Positions 46,299 through 55,893 of a DNA stretch of 64,000 bases are shown here, piece after piece. The notes under the pieces are model-generated. The model saw nothing but the letters and a program-made list of their open reading frames with translations. It had not been told where the DNA came from and made no database searches. Source of the stretch: Chondrosia reniformis (lineage: Eukaryota; Porifera; Demospongiae; Chondrillida; Chondrillidae); the NCBI GenBank assembly GCA_947172415.1, contig OX359197.1:2480001-2544000 (forward strand), written 5' to 3'. Made by a program: the position numbers and the translations under genes. How positions within the stretch are numbered: position 1 is the stretch's first letter; the number at the start of each line of letters is the position of its first letter.

Positions 46299-48282
46299 TC
46301 ATTTCTTCGCTATTGTAAGGGACTCGGCTTCGAACCTGACTGTTTGCAACCTCTTTAAGCCATCTGGGCATTTCATATATCTACACAGGTAGAAGGAAAT
46401 CACTAAGAGCATACAGTCAGGATTCAGCTATATCAGGTGTACTTAACTTAGCTACGTATGCACAATTAAACTAAAATTGGCATTTAGCTTCAATGTGTAC
46501 TAGAGGCCATTTTAAAAATAACAGTTATTCAAAGACAAGCAGCCAGATATTCCTATAGATAACTAAGTATAGCTTTACTAAAAATACTAATACATATTAT
46601 CTAATATGTATATTCCTTAAAGTAGTTACCATCAATGCAGTGGAAAGTCTATAAGCAAACAATTTGATATAGAGGTTCCTTAATCTATCCTATTTCTCTT
46701 GTTATTATTCCAAGCCAACATTTGCAATTAGCTACAGCATTATAAGTTCCAAATTGAGGGTTTTAAGTTAAAAAGAAAAAAAACGAAAAAGAAATTGATA
46801 TTGTTATCCAAAAGACAGCCTTACCTAAATCGAGTGTGACCTGGGAGAGGGAGGTAGCCATGTTGAGTCTTGAGGTGCTTAGTAAGCAGTGACCCACTTG
46901 GAAATAGTGAACTACATTCATTACAACAGTACTCCATGACTGACTCTTGTTGAGAGTGGAGATGGCCCTCGATATGAATTTTGTACTGTGCTTCAGAAGA
47001 AGCTATAAAATCACAGTCAGGGAAAGCACAATCGATTAACAGATCACTGTGAGTTTCAATATGCCTTTTTAAAACAGCCTCTGTCTTAAAGGTTTTCTGA
47101 CACAGTTCACACACAAAAGATCGTCTGTTGCTGTGTTTCCAAAGGATATGATTCTCTAATGCTGACTTATTAGGTACCGTCATCTCACAATGAGGACACT
47201 TGTATTTGTTGATATGGCTAGAGACATGGCTATTGAGAATTCGTTTGGTAGTAAAACACTTTCCACAGTACATGCAAGACAGCTTTCCTTCTCCTTGTCT
47301 AGTCACATGGTCTGCCAACTTTGTATTTGAAGCAAATAGGCATCCACATGTTGGACACGCAGCTTGCTTCTTCTGAGTGTGAACATGGGTGTGTTCCAAT
47401 AATTTGTGGAAGGTTTTGCCTGAAAATTCACAGCCTACATGAAAGTAAGGGTACGTATATAATGTACTAGAAAGAAGGCATGTACAACGACATTAGACAT
47501 TATATTTAGAATAAATTAATGATTATACTTATGTCAACCTTAAATGAAAGGGATAAATGTTTACACATAATCTAATAAATTACTTTTTAATAGGCTACAT
47601 GCCTTAGCTAGGTAAGTAATAAACCACACCATTTTGCTCCTCAAAATATTCAGGCTTGTCTTTACAATTAAGGACACACCTAATCCCACACACTCTAAAC
47701 AAAGAACTTGTCATATGTATAGATTTTCTCACCAGTCCATTCACATTTGTAACTTTTCTTATCACTGCTATCCACCATACTGTCCCATCTACAGTGTGAT
47801 TCCACATGAACATAAAAATCATGGGCAGCCTCAAACCTTCTAGTGCAGTCCTTCCAGCAACAGTGAAATTCATCTATAAATTCCGGTAAGATATTATGAG
47901 ACTCTGAACCTAGACTACAAATAGGAAGACCCTTCTTTTCCAAAACTCGAGCTCCTAAAAATTTCAGCTGTGCATGAAAAGGATGATAAAGAGTATGAAC
48001 GAGAAAAGCCATCCTCTTTTCGCAACGCCAACCGCAGTCCTTCCATAGACAAACGTGCTCCGCCTTCTCACCACAATTACCTAACATTCCCATTTGGGAG
48101 TCCATCAAGACATGCTCTCGAACGTGAGTTTGAAAGGATTGTATGGAGGTAAAAACAGTTCCACATTCGTCGGCTTTACCATTGGGTGCTGCCTTCATCC
48201 ATTCACAGTGAAAGCGTTTCTCGCGATCGGATAGACCGCTACAACCTTCTACGTCTGTACATGAACTCACCTCTCCCGCCAT
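46299..48282 (-). CDS. HINFP: HINFP-like histone H4 transcription factor, 413 residues
   Basis: In vertebrates HINFP binds histone H4 gene promoters at S-phase entry. Exons (minus): 48282-47733, 47434-46825, 46380-46299; all GT-AG, total 1242 bp. About ten C2H2 fingers are seen. In exon 1: FHCEW... (from residue ~24), HVCLWKDCGW, FHCCWKDCTRRF...HVESH. One finger, YKCEWTG/CEFSGKTF...HTHVH, is split by intron 1. In exon 2: ACPTCGCLFASNTK, LSCMYCGKCF, YKCPHCEMTVPNKSALENH, FVCELCQKTF, CAFPDCDF and YCCNECSSLF. The order, spacing and the closing GHTRFR fit HINFP. Exon 3 gives YMKCPDGLKRLQTVRFE, matching the family's conserved tail after that block. Without exon 3 the frame would stop at once, which supports the splice. 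Shorter than the ~517-residue human protein because the acidic tail is absent. Confidence 0.93.
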
Positions 48283-48398
48283 TTAAAAGGGGGTTAGCCC
48301 TAATTCCTGATAAGGAAAAGTAGAGCATTTCGCGTTTCCGCCCTATAGGCTGGTTGGTTGATAACTTCTTGGAGTTGGTGTTGTAGTAGTTCGAAGCA
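48283..48398. promoter_or_regulatory. Possible bidirectional promoter
   Basis: The gap between the HINFP start codon (minus) and an ATG on the plus strand at 48399 that opens a short exon-like frame with a good splice donor. GC is locally higher (tttccgccctataggctgg). No TATA box was recognised. Valid only if the plus-strand exon is real. Confidence 0.35.
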
Positions 48399-48427
48399 AT
48401 GTCCCTGAAAGTTCACGTTGACTATTG
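48399..48427 (+). CDS. Putative 29-bp first exon, selenoprotein-W/Rdx-like start
   Basis: ATG TCC ... reads MSLKVHVDY plus two bases TG and a strong donor gtaagt at 48428. A short hydrophobic strand followed by Tyr-Cys is how SelW/Rdx-type thioredoxin-like proteins begin, with the CxxC/CxxU motif just after. No second exon was found downstream before the transposon cluster, so this rests on nine residues only. Confidence 0.25.
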
Positions 48428-48429
48428 GT

Positions 48430-50100
48430 AAGTTAATTTTATTAAAACTGCCTTCGATATTGCCTCATGCATTTCGGACACGATGTATTAAGTAAGACAT
48501 CAACCGGAGACTGTCGAAACTCTTCATTTCTGGCTCGCTTAGTGATCCCTTAATAAGTGTAACCATGTAGGACTTAGACCATCGTTTTGAGAAATTATAA
48601 AGTGTCTCAAATAGAATTATTTCGGATAGTATTAGGCATTTAGAATGATTAGTCTAACCATAGATCTATGGTCTAACAAACGGAAAGTCATTTTCTCGCT
48701 TTTACTTAACTAGTAAACTAGTCCTTACCACTGATAAAGTTTCAGATCAGCAGTTTATGTACCTTCGAGGAGCTGGCAAGATGTTGGGTAGTCGATAACT
48801 GTATAAGTAGCTTAAATGTGTACAGTTAAATCAGAATATGTATTGATACGGTATATCAAGTTATAGCATGCGTATATCTAACGAAATGCAGTGTTCTTAA
48901 TGGCTTACAACATGTTCTGCATACTGTCTGGAATTGAACAAAGTTCAAGTATAGGTGTTAGTAGTCATGGTCTGGGAGCATGTTTCGCGGTGGTCACTCT
49001 TAGTTCATAATTTTCAACTGGGTATAACAACTTCACAAATGCCACTAGTCAATTGAAGTTGCCTAGTGAGTTTATTAATCATTGGGTAGGGTGTAGTAAT
49101 TAAGGCTGAAGCTGCATTTGTCATGCAGCTCTATCATACTTACTGCCATGCTTATTTGACTGAAATTCTTGGCATTTTATAATTAAAACAGTAACACAAT
49201 ATTCTGCTTTTATAGCCAGATTTTTGTTGAATTATACTTTCAAAAGTATAGTTGATGTATGTTTTTTCCAAACATGTAACAAGAAAAGAAACCATTTAAA
49301 ATATGTTATACAAGTTACAAATTTGAAAAAAGCTGTTCTAAATGGCAAATAATAGAGCTGATGGATGCTCAGTCCATGTGTAAAATTCTTTGGTTGCTAA
49401 TGCAAAACTATGAGCAATCAAGAATTGAGTTTGGAATAACGTGGAAGTCAAGGACTAAGACTCAGTGAACACGGGGACCTATTCCACCGGCTCCCTCACA
49501 TGCTAACAGATAGTTTTGCAGGAGCATGTTCCCAGCCTAACAGATCCTCCCCTAACTGAGCCCAAGTTGTAACCAGCCGTACCTAGCTTGGGTGAAAAGG
49601 GTCTGCTGACCTTTACATCCCAGCGCTCTGTCAGAAATATCCCTGGAAATATGACAGAGAGTAAACTATGGAGTGAAGACCTAAGGGGGGTGGGTGGTTG
49701 GGGAGACTCTATGGTGTGAACCCGCAGTAAATAAAAATGCAGTAAGACAACTGCCACTTCCACCCACACAATTGACCGTGGTAAACTGATGTTAACCCGC
49801 ATTTAATTGGGTGGGGTGGGCCAGTCCCCCAGCCAGACTCTGGCTTCATTCCTCAACCTCTGGCAGTACTTATAACCTACTTACCTTCTCTTACCTACAT
49901 AGGAATGACCATAGGCCTAGGCAGGGTTCTATCTAGGATGTAATTTGGGGGGGGGGGGGGGGGAGAAAGTATTAAGGAAAGGGGAGAGCTAAGGGGTCTG
50001 GGGAAAATTAGGATTTTATGCCCTCTGAGATTGATTCTGACATGATCTGAGAGGTAAAAATCACATTTCTGGAACGTTAACCATGATGTTTTTCATGCAC
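48430..50100. other. Intergenic or intronic stretch with a G18 run
   Basis: No gene recognised. It carries a run of about 18 G at 49947-49964, and at 49498-49545 a word (acatgctaacagatagtttt and following) repeated with changes at 56777-56818. Confidence 0.5.
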
Positions 50101-50171
50101 TCATTCAGCTACATTCTTATTCAGGAGTGTGATACTCTAGACACAGAACAAAACAGTGCAACAATAATGGT

Positions 50172-50400
50172 TTATAAAGGCAATGTATGCTTCTTAGCTA
50201 GTTTGTTATTATCTACTATTGACTCCAGAATCTCATCAGAGAGTTGGTCAGGGCCTTCTATGCAGATTCGCATGGTGTGTTCAAGGGTGTCATCACCCAT
50301 CCTGTTTCGGAGTCTTGTCTTTATTAGCTTCATATGGCTGAAGCTATGCTCAACAGTGGCTGTTGTCAATGGTATTACTTCAATATTCCCAAGTTTGGAA
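50172..50400 (-). pseudogene. hAT transposase C-terminal dimerisation fragment
   Basis: TTATVEHSFSHMKLIKTRLR followed by MGDDTLEHTMRICIEGPD. The TATVExSFSxxKLIKTxLR block is the hAT-C dimerisation motif. Only the last ~75 residues remain, with a frame break upstream near 50370. It has the same orientation as the hAT N-terminal fragment at 55894-56361, with other elements between; they may be parts of one former hAT element. Confidence 0.7.
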
Positions 50401-50505
50401 AAGCTGCTGGAAGATCACCACTGCCTAAAAACGCTGACAGGACCTGTTGTATAATAAACTAGTTAATGAGCTTCACATAGCAGTGTGAAACAATTGATGA
50501 ATTAT

Positions 50506-50542
50506 TTCAGAACGTTTCGGTCCGCGACCTTCCTCAGCTGAA
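50506..50542 (-). ncRNA. Hammerhead-ribozyme-like fold at the Penelope 3' end
   Basis: Minus strand: TTCAG, CTGAGGA (fits CUGANGA), stem GGTC-GCG-GACC, GAAA, ACGT, then T and CTGAA, which pairs with TTCAG as stem I. Stem III would be the self-complementary ACGT, which cannot close on itself and would need two molecules, a form proposed for some retroelement hammerheads. Cleavage would follow a U rather than the usual C. Confidence 0.5.
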
Positions 50543-50629
50543 TGACACAAAATTAGTTGCAACTCAATATAAACACACTAACTAGTGAGATAATGAACCA
50601 TGATGTAATCAGATGATATGCAATGGTTG

Positions 50630-51132
50630 TTAGAGAAGGAATATTAAAAAATAATAATGAGTGACAAAGGGGTGCCAAATATCGTTGAGAATCAATCCGC
50701 AGTCCAAATTGTTGTACCTAGGGTGGCTCATAATATAGATGGCTTCCAAGACCCTCCTCCACTCATGCTCCTCTACCTCTTTTATTGTTGCACCTTCCCA
50801 GTTAACTTGATGTTGGGAATCCCGGGCATGTACGGCAATGCCATTGTTCCTGTCTCCTCTCCTCACCACCCTCTTATGTTCTGAGATCCTCTTCTGCAAG
50901 TTTCTCCCTGTCTCTCCGATGTATACTTTGTCACAGTCCATGCATGGAATCTCATACACCACCCCAACCTTCTAGTTAGCGGGTTGTGGGATCTTGACTT
51001 TAGTCAGGAAGCTTCGGATGGTGTTGAAGGACTTGAAAATGGTCCTGATTTTAAGCTTCTTGAGGCGTCTTTGGATTTCCTCAGATAGCCCTTTGATGTA
51101 GGGGAGTGGCAGGATCTTCACGGTGGCATATG
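50630..51132 (-). pseudogene. GIY-YIG endonuclease end of a Penelope polyprotein
   Basis: The nuclease part nicks target DNA in Penelope-like retrotransposition. Visible elements: VYEI (GIY position), VYIG (YIG), the RxxxH block ISEHK, HARDSQHQVNW and E in VEEHEWRRVLEAIYI. Downstream the frame continues into DCGLILNDIW and stops after LIFLL. One stop separates it from the upstream linker, and the polymerase is absent, so it is a 5'-truncated, dead copy. Confidence 0.75.
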
Positions 51133-51190
51133 GTACAAAACATAATAAAATTAACGTTTTATGTCCGTATGTAAGCCCGTACTTGTAGCC

Positions 51191-51300
51191 GTACTACACC
51201 CGTATCATTTGCGAAGTACACCCGTACCCGTAGCCATACTACGCCCGTATCATTTGCGAAGTACGCCCATACCCGTAGCCGTACTACGCCCGTAGCTTCC
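51191..51300 (+). repeat. 45-bp subterminal tandem repeat
   Basis: Two full units (51191-51235, 51236-51280) and the start of a third. Each contains tactacgcccgtatcatttg and gcgaagtac, with cccgta occurring two or three times per unit. As the same cccgta word occurs near the right end in mirror orientation, these are candidate binding sites for the element's own proteins. Confidence 0.7.
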
Positions 51301-51469
51301 AAAGTGAAGCGACTTACTAGCTTCTTTCTCATTAGCCTTTCTTGCCAAACGGGCTCTAAAATACGTACGTATTTCAGTACGTACGTATTTCAGTACGTAC
51401 GTATGTACTTTTCAATGTAATAATTATTTACGTACGTATATACACCCACGTAGTATATTGGTCAAAATT

Positions 51470-52654
51470 TGTGAGATACCATGCAACAAAAATCAACTGA
51501 TCTGCAATATCCCATAAACTATTTGGGATGACCCTTGAGACCAAAGAATATTGTTCCTCATGAATTCACACAGCTGCAATCTTCTTAGTCTTCAGCACTT
51601 CATCAGGAGTCATTTGCTGGTTCCCATGGCAAAAGGGTGGTATGTTCAAATGTACACCAATACTTCCTAGAAAGCACTGTATGTCAAACCCCTTGTCTGC
51701 CATAATGCTATGACCTCACTCCAGGAATGCCAACGACCCACACTAGCTCACAAGGTCCACATCAGAAACTGACCCTTCATACAGATCACTGATGTAACCA
51801 TAGTTCCGTCCGGAAAAATTCCTAAAAGAACTTTAAAGGTTTTATGATTTTTATAAGAAGACCAAGTGGCACTTTGTTGTGCTAGTGATGATGGTTTTTC
51901 AATGATCACCCTGGTAGTAGGGTACCACTTCCGGAAGTATGGTGGCATCCACCGATTGACTTGAGTTTGGAACATCCACTTGGGTAGTTCTTTGAACTTT
52001 TACATACATCAAGTTGATCCATATGATGAAAGTTCTGCTGACAGTGGATGGATTAACCCCAAAATGGTGTGCAAGGTTTTCAACACTCAATCCCAACCGC
52101 AAACGGACCATGGTCAAAAAGAACTGATCCAAAAGTGATAATTTTGATTTTGGGCCAGGTTTCTCAGTAGTTCGTTTATCCATGCTGGTCTGTTTACCTT
52201 GCCATGTCCTCATTTGCTTAGCTGATGCAGATAGAAAGTTGAAATAGGCTAGAAACATACCAAAAGAAACAAATCCAGTATAAAAACGAATCTTCTTATC
52301 CTCATTCTTGAAGCAATCCAAACTGAATTCTTTTCGGTTCTTTTCCTGCTGAAGTTGCTGTATTAAATCGTTGGTCTTGAGAAGCGAGGCACTCAGTTTG
52401 CTCCTTAATGTCTTCATAGATTCCTCCAATTCTTGTACAAACTGGCAATGCTCATGGGGTACATCAGCATCTGGATTCATGTCTGACAAATCGGCATCAG
52501 TGCCAAAAGACACTGCAGTGTCCCCTGAAGATGTTGTGGGAGGAATTTCAGGATCTCTTCATTTAGGAGAAGGCAAATGACGGCTTGCTGGAGCCTTCCT
52601 TTTGCTTAAAGTCGGGTGTAGACATTTGGGGAAGCACTCGAAGATCGAAAACAT
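51470..52654 (-). pseudogene. DDE_Tnp_4 family transposase, first catalytic Asp deleted
   Basis: Possible start ATG at 52654. It reads a coiled N-terminal part (VQELEESMKTLRSKL), DDxxxRFYTGF-like KKIRFYTGFVSFGMFLAYFN, and the helix-turn-helix SVENLAHHFGVNPSTVSRTF. Next come WMPPYFRKWYPTTRVII, EKPSSLAQQSATWSSYK, and in the next frame YISDLYEGSVSD (an Asp), MADKGFDI (an Asp) and the ending DIADQLIFVAWYLTNF. In this family a DCTE-type block with the first catalytic Asp sits between RVII and the EKPSS block; here it is missing (about six residues). One stop upstream of MSFGTD, one frameshift near 51800 and three later stops. Dead copy. Confidence 0.75.
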
Positions 52655-52660
52655 CTAAGA

Positions 52661-54169
52661 ATGCATTTACGCAGCACGCTGAAAGCCACAATGACACAGC
52701 AAGAGGACTATGCACTCGTACACTGGCCCATAGAAGATAGTGTGAGTGTTGTAGCTCTCTCGAAATTTGCCCAACCTCCTATTGTCGGGAAGGAATCTAG
52801 GATTCGAGTCGGGCGGCAGTTCTTCGATGGGAAAACTATCGGAATCGGTATGTTGATGTTGAATAACAAGTATTTATTCAATCGATTTTATCATGGTGTA
52901 CATATCTTGAACATGCGCTTGAAACTACAGGGACACGTCAAGAGATGGAAAGGGAAGAAGAAAAATATCTAAATGATTTAATGGACTTACCTCAACAAGA
53001 GTATACCAAGGCACCAGAGACTTCTACTCCCAAAAGGAAACGCATTGCTCTGGGAGATGTAAATACCAGCAATCAGGGGCTTCCACAGCCTCAAACGAAG
53101 AAGAGGGTCAGGAAAAGCAAAGAAAATAGACCACAAACTGGAACAATTTTGGATCTTGTAGGATATGATGATTCTCTGAGGGGAGGAGATAAGAAGTGAG
53201 GAAGAAAAGAGGAGAGAGGCAGAGAAGAGGAGAGAGGCAGAGAAGAGGAGAGAGGCAGAGAAGAGGAGAGAGGAAGAGAAGAGGAGAGATGAAGAGAAGA
53301 AGAGAGATGAAGAGAAAAGGAGAGAGGCAGAGAAGAGGAGAGATGAAGAGAAGAGGAGAGAGGCAGAGAAGAGGAGAGATGAAGAGAAGAGGAGAGAGGA
53401 AGAGAAGAGGAGAGATGAAGAGAAGAGGAGAGAGGCAGAGAAGAGGAAAGATGAAGAGAAGAGGAGAAAGGAAGAGAAGAGGATACATGAAAATATGTCA
53501 ACCTTAAGTGTGATTCAAATGATAAGGAAATTGGAGGAAGCAGTACACCGCATTCAAGACTCAGTGGATAATAACTCTGAAATAATTAGGAATCACATTT
53601 TCAATTGCATTATACCAACCAGCTCTGATGTTTCAGATATCTCTGCTACCTCATCTCTGTCACAAGTGCCACCTATTACTCCCATGACTAGTCCCTTTCC
53701 ATTGCATATCCCATTTCTGCCCTCTCATCCATCGTCTAATTTGGCAACCAGTGTCGATAATCAAGGTCATCCTCCATGTCAGAGCATTGAGCAGCATAGT
53801 CCTATACATCTGCCACCACTAAATGCCAAGATAATTGCACTCCCGTCAGAAGAGATTCCAAGGGAAAAGCTGGCATCTATTCCTCGGACCTTAAAAAAGT
53901 ACTCTGGTATGAGGACTGAAGCAAAGATTGGTATGCTTGTTGTAAAACTAGCCAGGGAAGCAATATTTGGGGATAAAATTATGAAGAAATATATGCCACG
54001 TGGCTGGAAAGACTTCCCTGCATTACCCCAAGAAGAGCTTGCTCTATTGAAGAGGACAATATACAAGCAATTTCCACGCTTTTGGAGCTGCCCTAAACGA
54101 TTTGAGCAGAAGTCTGCTGTAGCACAAGAGGCACTTGCACAGGCCTGCAAGCACCTGAGACATAAGTAA
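52661..54169 (+). pseudogene. BEN-domain protein gene with coding minisatellite, one-base frameshift
   Basis: BEN domains bind DNA in chromatin proteins and in some viral proteins. Exon 1 starts at 52661 (or 52691, MTQQEDYALVHWP) and ends at 52847; GTATGT to ctacag intron; exon 2 from 52931. The splice joins FFDGKTIGIG to TRQEMEREEE, a pairing usual at BEN-protein N-termini. A basic KRKR/KKRVRK region follows. At the GGGG run 53180-53183 the frame moves by one; with one G fewer it would run on without stop to 54169. That frame continues through about fifteen six-residue charged units, a coil (MIRKLEEAVHRIQ), a Ser/Pro-rich linker and the BEN domain (about 53880-54165: KLAREAIFGDKIM, LLKRTIYKQFPRFW, ALAQACKHLR). 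The extra G could be a mutation or an assembly error. Confidence 0.75.
53198..53485 (+). repeat. 18-bp coding minisatellite encoding a charged helix
   Basis: About sixteen units of gaggcagagaagaggaga type. In the BEN frame they read EAEKRR, DEEKRR or EEEKRR. Such alternating acidic and basic six-residue units tend to form single, stiff alpha-helices. The two other plus frames (Arg/Gly-rich) and the minus frames (Leu/Ser-rich) stay open only because the period is a multiple of three. Confidence 0.8.
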
Positions 54170-54277
54170 AGATACTCCTTTTATTATTCTTTTTCCTATT
54201 CTCTTGTTATTTCCCTGTTTTGAGCTAATAGAAATATTATAACCACAATGTTTACAGTCAAATAATGTTACAATAGG

Positions 54278-55437
54278 GAGGTCAAATATTGATAAGAAGG
54301 GGTTAAGTGCTTTTTATTTACATATTAACAAAATAATACATAAATGTAAATATTTCTTCAGTAGCCAGTTGCACTTCCATGGCACTTGATAACTGCTGGA
54401 ATGACTTTCCTTAAATGATATATATATCATTGGCATTTCTCTGGAGTCACAGTGTCCCAGAAGGCTTTAATTCCACAGATAAGTTCTTCTTTGGTCTTGG
54501 GTTTGGTCGTTCTTCTTAAGTACTCCTTTGTCTCATGCCAAACCAACTAAATTGGGTTTTAATCCGGGGATTCTGGCGGTTTCGGCCACCAATTGATCCC
54601 ATTCACCTTGTAATATTCCCTGGCTAACCTGGAACAATGCTTAGGATCATTGTTTTGGACAAATCTATGTCCATCTGGGTAAATATCCCTGACGAATGGA
54701 ATCAACGATTTACCCAAAATTGAAATAAAGAGCTCTGCATTCATCTTGCCTTCGAAAATGCAAAGGGATGTTCTCCCACAGAAGCTGATCCCTGCCCAGA
54801 CGTGAACCTTGATAGGGTGCTTTGGCTTGGGTTTATACCTCAGCTTCTGTCCTCTCTTGTAACAGCAAGTTCTTCTGTGATTTTTTATTTGAACAGTTGT
54901 TTCGTCTGTATAGATGACGTCTTCACAAGTCATTTATCTATTCTCTAGAGCCCATGCCAAACGCTTGTCTTTGTTCGCCTCTCTCACCATTTGGCAATAA
55001 TGTGTACTCCTGGATGTCCAACCAAGTTCACTTCTCCATCTTAGAGCTGTCCGAATACTGATTTCCAAATCATTCTTAGATAGCAGCTCCTGTAATTCAG
55101 TTCCAGTGGTTTCATCGTCGTCATTCATTTGTTGCTTGATAATCCTCTTAGCATTGCTGCTGAATTTAGAGGATTTGCCACTGCCTGGTTTTCGAAGGAT
55201 GCTTCCAGTTTCATTGTATCTTTTCAGGAATTTAATCGCATCAAACATAGAAGCTTTGTAGCCTTCTTCTTCCAAGCAACGGGAGATCGCGCTGAATTTT
55301 TTTCCCAATCGGTAATGGTGAAAAATTCTCTGCTTTTTGTAGTCTTAAAAAAAAAAAAAAAAAAAAAAACTATTTTGTATTGAACAAAAGAAGATTTGAA
55401 AGAACGCTCGCAAAAAGTAGTCGCAATATGACACCTC
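54278..55437 (-). mobile_element. Tc1-like element inserted in the BEN transposon
   Basis: Limits set by a short inverted match, GAGGT..ATATTG (54278 side and 55437 side), about 1.16 kb apart, which fits Tc1 size. The outermost bases and a TA duplication are not clear. A run of about 24 A lies at 55348-55371, upstream of the transposase start. Confidence 0.55.
54358..55308 (-). pseudogene. Tc1-like transposase, third catalytic residue lost to a stop
   Basis: One frame runs the full length. The paired-type N-terminal helices (SAISRCLEEEGYKASMFDAI, GSILRKPGSG) are followed by HYCQMVREAN, first Asp in VIYTDETTVQI, HPIKVHVWAGIS, FEGKMNAELFI, and second Asp in VQNNDPKHCS. The block SPDLNPIELVWH expected for DD34E enzymes reads SPD-stop-NPI-stop-LVWH, so the Glu codon is now TAG. 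Further stops: TAA after ALENR, and one near 54419. The natural end follows KCHGSATGY. Recently dead, as the rest of the frame is clean. Confidence 0.9.
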
Positions 55438-55893
55438 AAAAGGATTCGCTAAAGCCGATAAATAGTTAGCACGTAAGTTGCTTATTGAATCTACGGTAAG
55501 CGGTTATATTATGTATGTTTATGTCTACGCCTTATCTACGGGCGTAGATAAAAACGTATACGCTTTTGCTACGTATCCTATTACGGGTTTATCTACGGGC
55601 GTAATGCGTCAACTTTTTTCTGTCTTGTACTGTAGGCTACAGACACGAATTAAAGCGTTGATAGTCCATTGCTCTTTCTACTCGTCCCTACGTATGTTAC
55701 GAATCCAAACTTGATGTAGACCGGGGTCAGACGGAAAAATGTGGAAGGATAAACTTGGTGATGTTTTACTGTTGGATGTACATCCTGGGACCGAACAATG
55801 ATGAGGCATACTGCTAGACTTCAGCTACAGTTGATACGTGCGTCAACAAAACAACAACCAAAACCAAGCGAACACCTTTCTCGACCACTATAA

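Larger units (their letters stand above)
50506..51132 (-). mobile_element. Penelope-like element, 3' part with C-terminal GIY-YIG
   Basis: Reads on the minus strand: LPLPYIKGLSEEIQRRLKK and NTIRSFLTKVK (a linker typical of Penelope proteins), an in-frame TAG near 50974, then VVYEIPCMDCDKVYIGETGR / LQKRISEHKR, a GIY-YIG nuclease domain with the YIG and the catalytic Arg. The tail carries a hammerhead-like fold. The coding sequence ends exactly at the left inverted repeat of the transposon at 51133. Confidence 0.75.
51133..55630. mobile_element. Two-gene DNA transposon: DDE_Tnp_4 transposase plus BEN-domain gene
   Basis: Ends: 51133-51181 and the reverse complement of 55582-55630 align without gaps at 37 of 49 positions, starting GTACAARACA and ending CCCGTA. 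TG flanks both sides (51131-51132, 55631-55632), a 2-bp target duplication. Inside both ends the word tacgcccgta recurs in mirror orientation (left as a 45-bp tandem array, right at 55536-55545 and 55594-55603). Between them lie a minus-strand transposase (52654-51470), a divergent plus-strand BEN gene (52661-54169) and a Tc1 insertion (54278-55437). Without the Tc1 the element is about 3.3 kb. The 2-bp duplication and transposase type resemble ISL2EU-like elements, but the BEN partner is unexpected. Confidence 0.75.

Noticed and set aside
49947..49964. Run of about 18 G as a regulatory G-quadruplex
   Set aside because: An isolated homopolymer of uncertain true length, with no gene nearby to connect it to.
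51360..51440. Short tacgtacgta tandem words as a separate mobile element
   Set aside because: Simple sequence; similar tacgta words occur throughout the window and no ends were found.
53091..53507. Leu/Ser-rich minus frames and an Arg-rich plus frame over the 53-kb repeat
   Set aside because: The 18-bp period keeps several frames open. Only the plus frame joined to the coil and BEN domain has flanking protein evidence.
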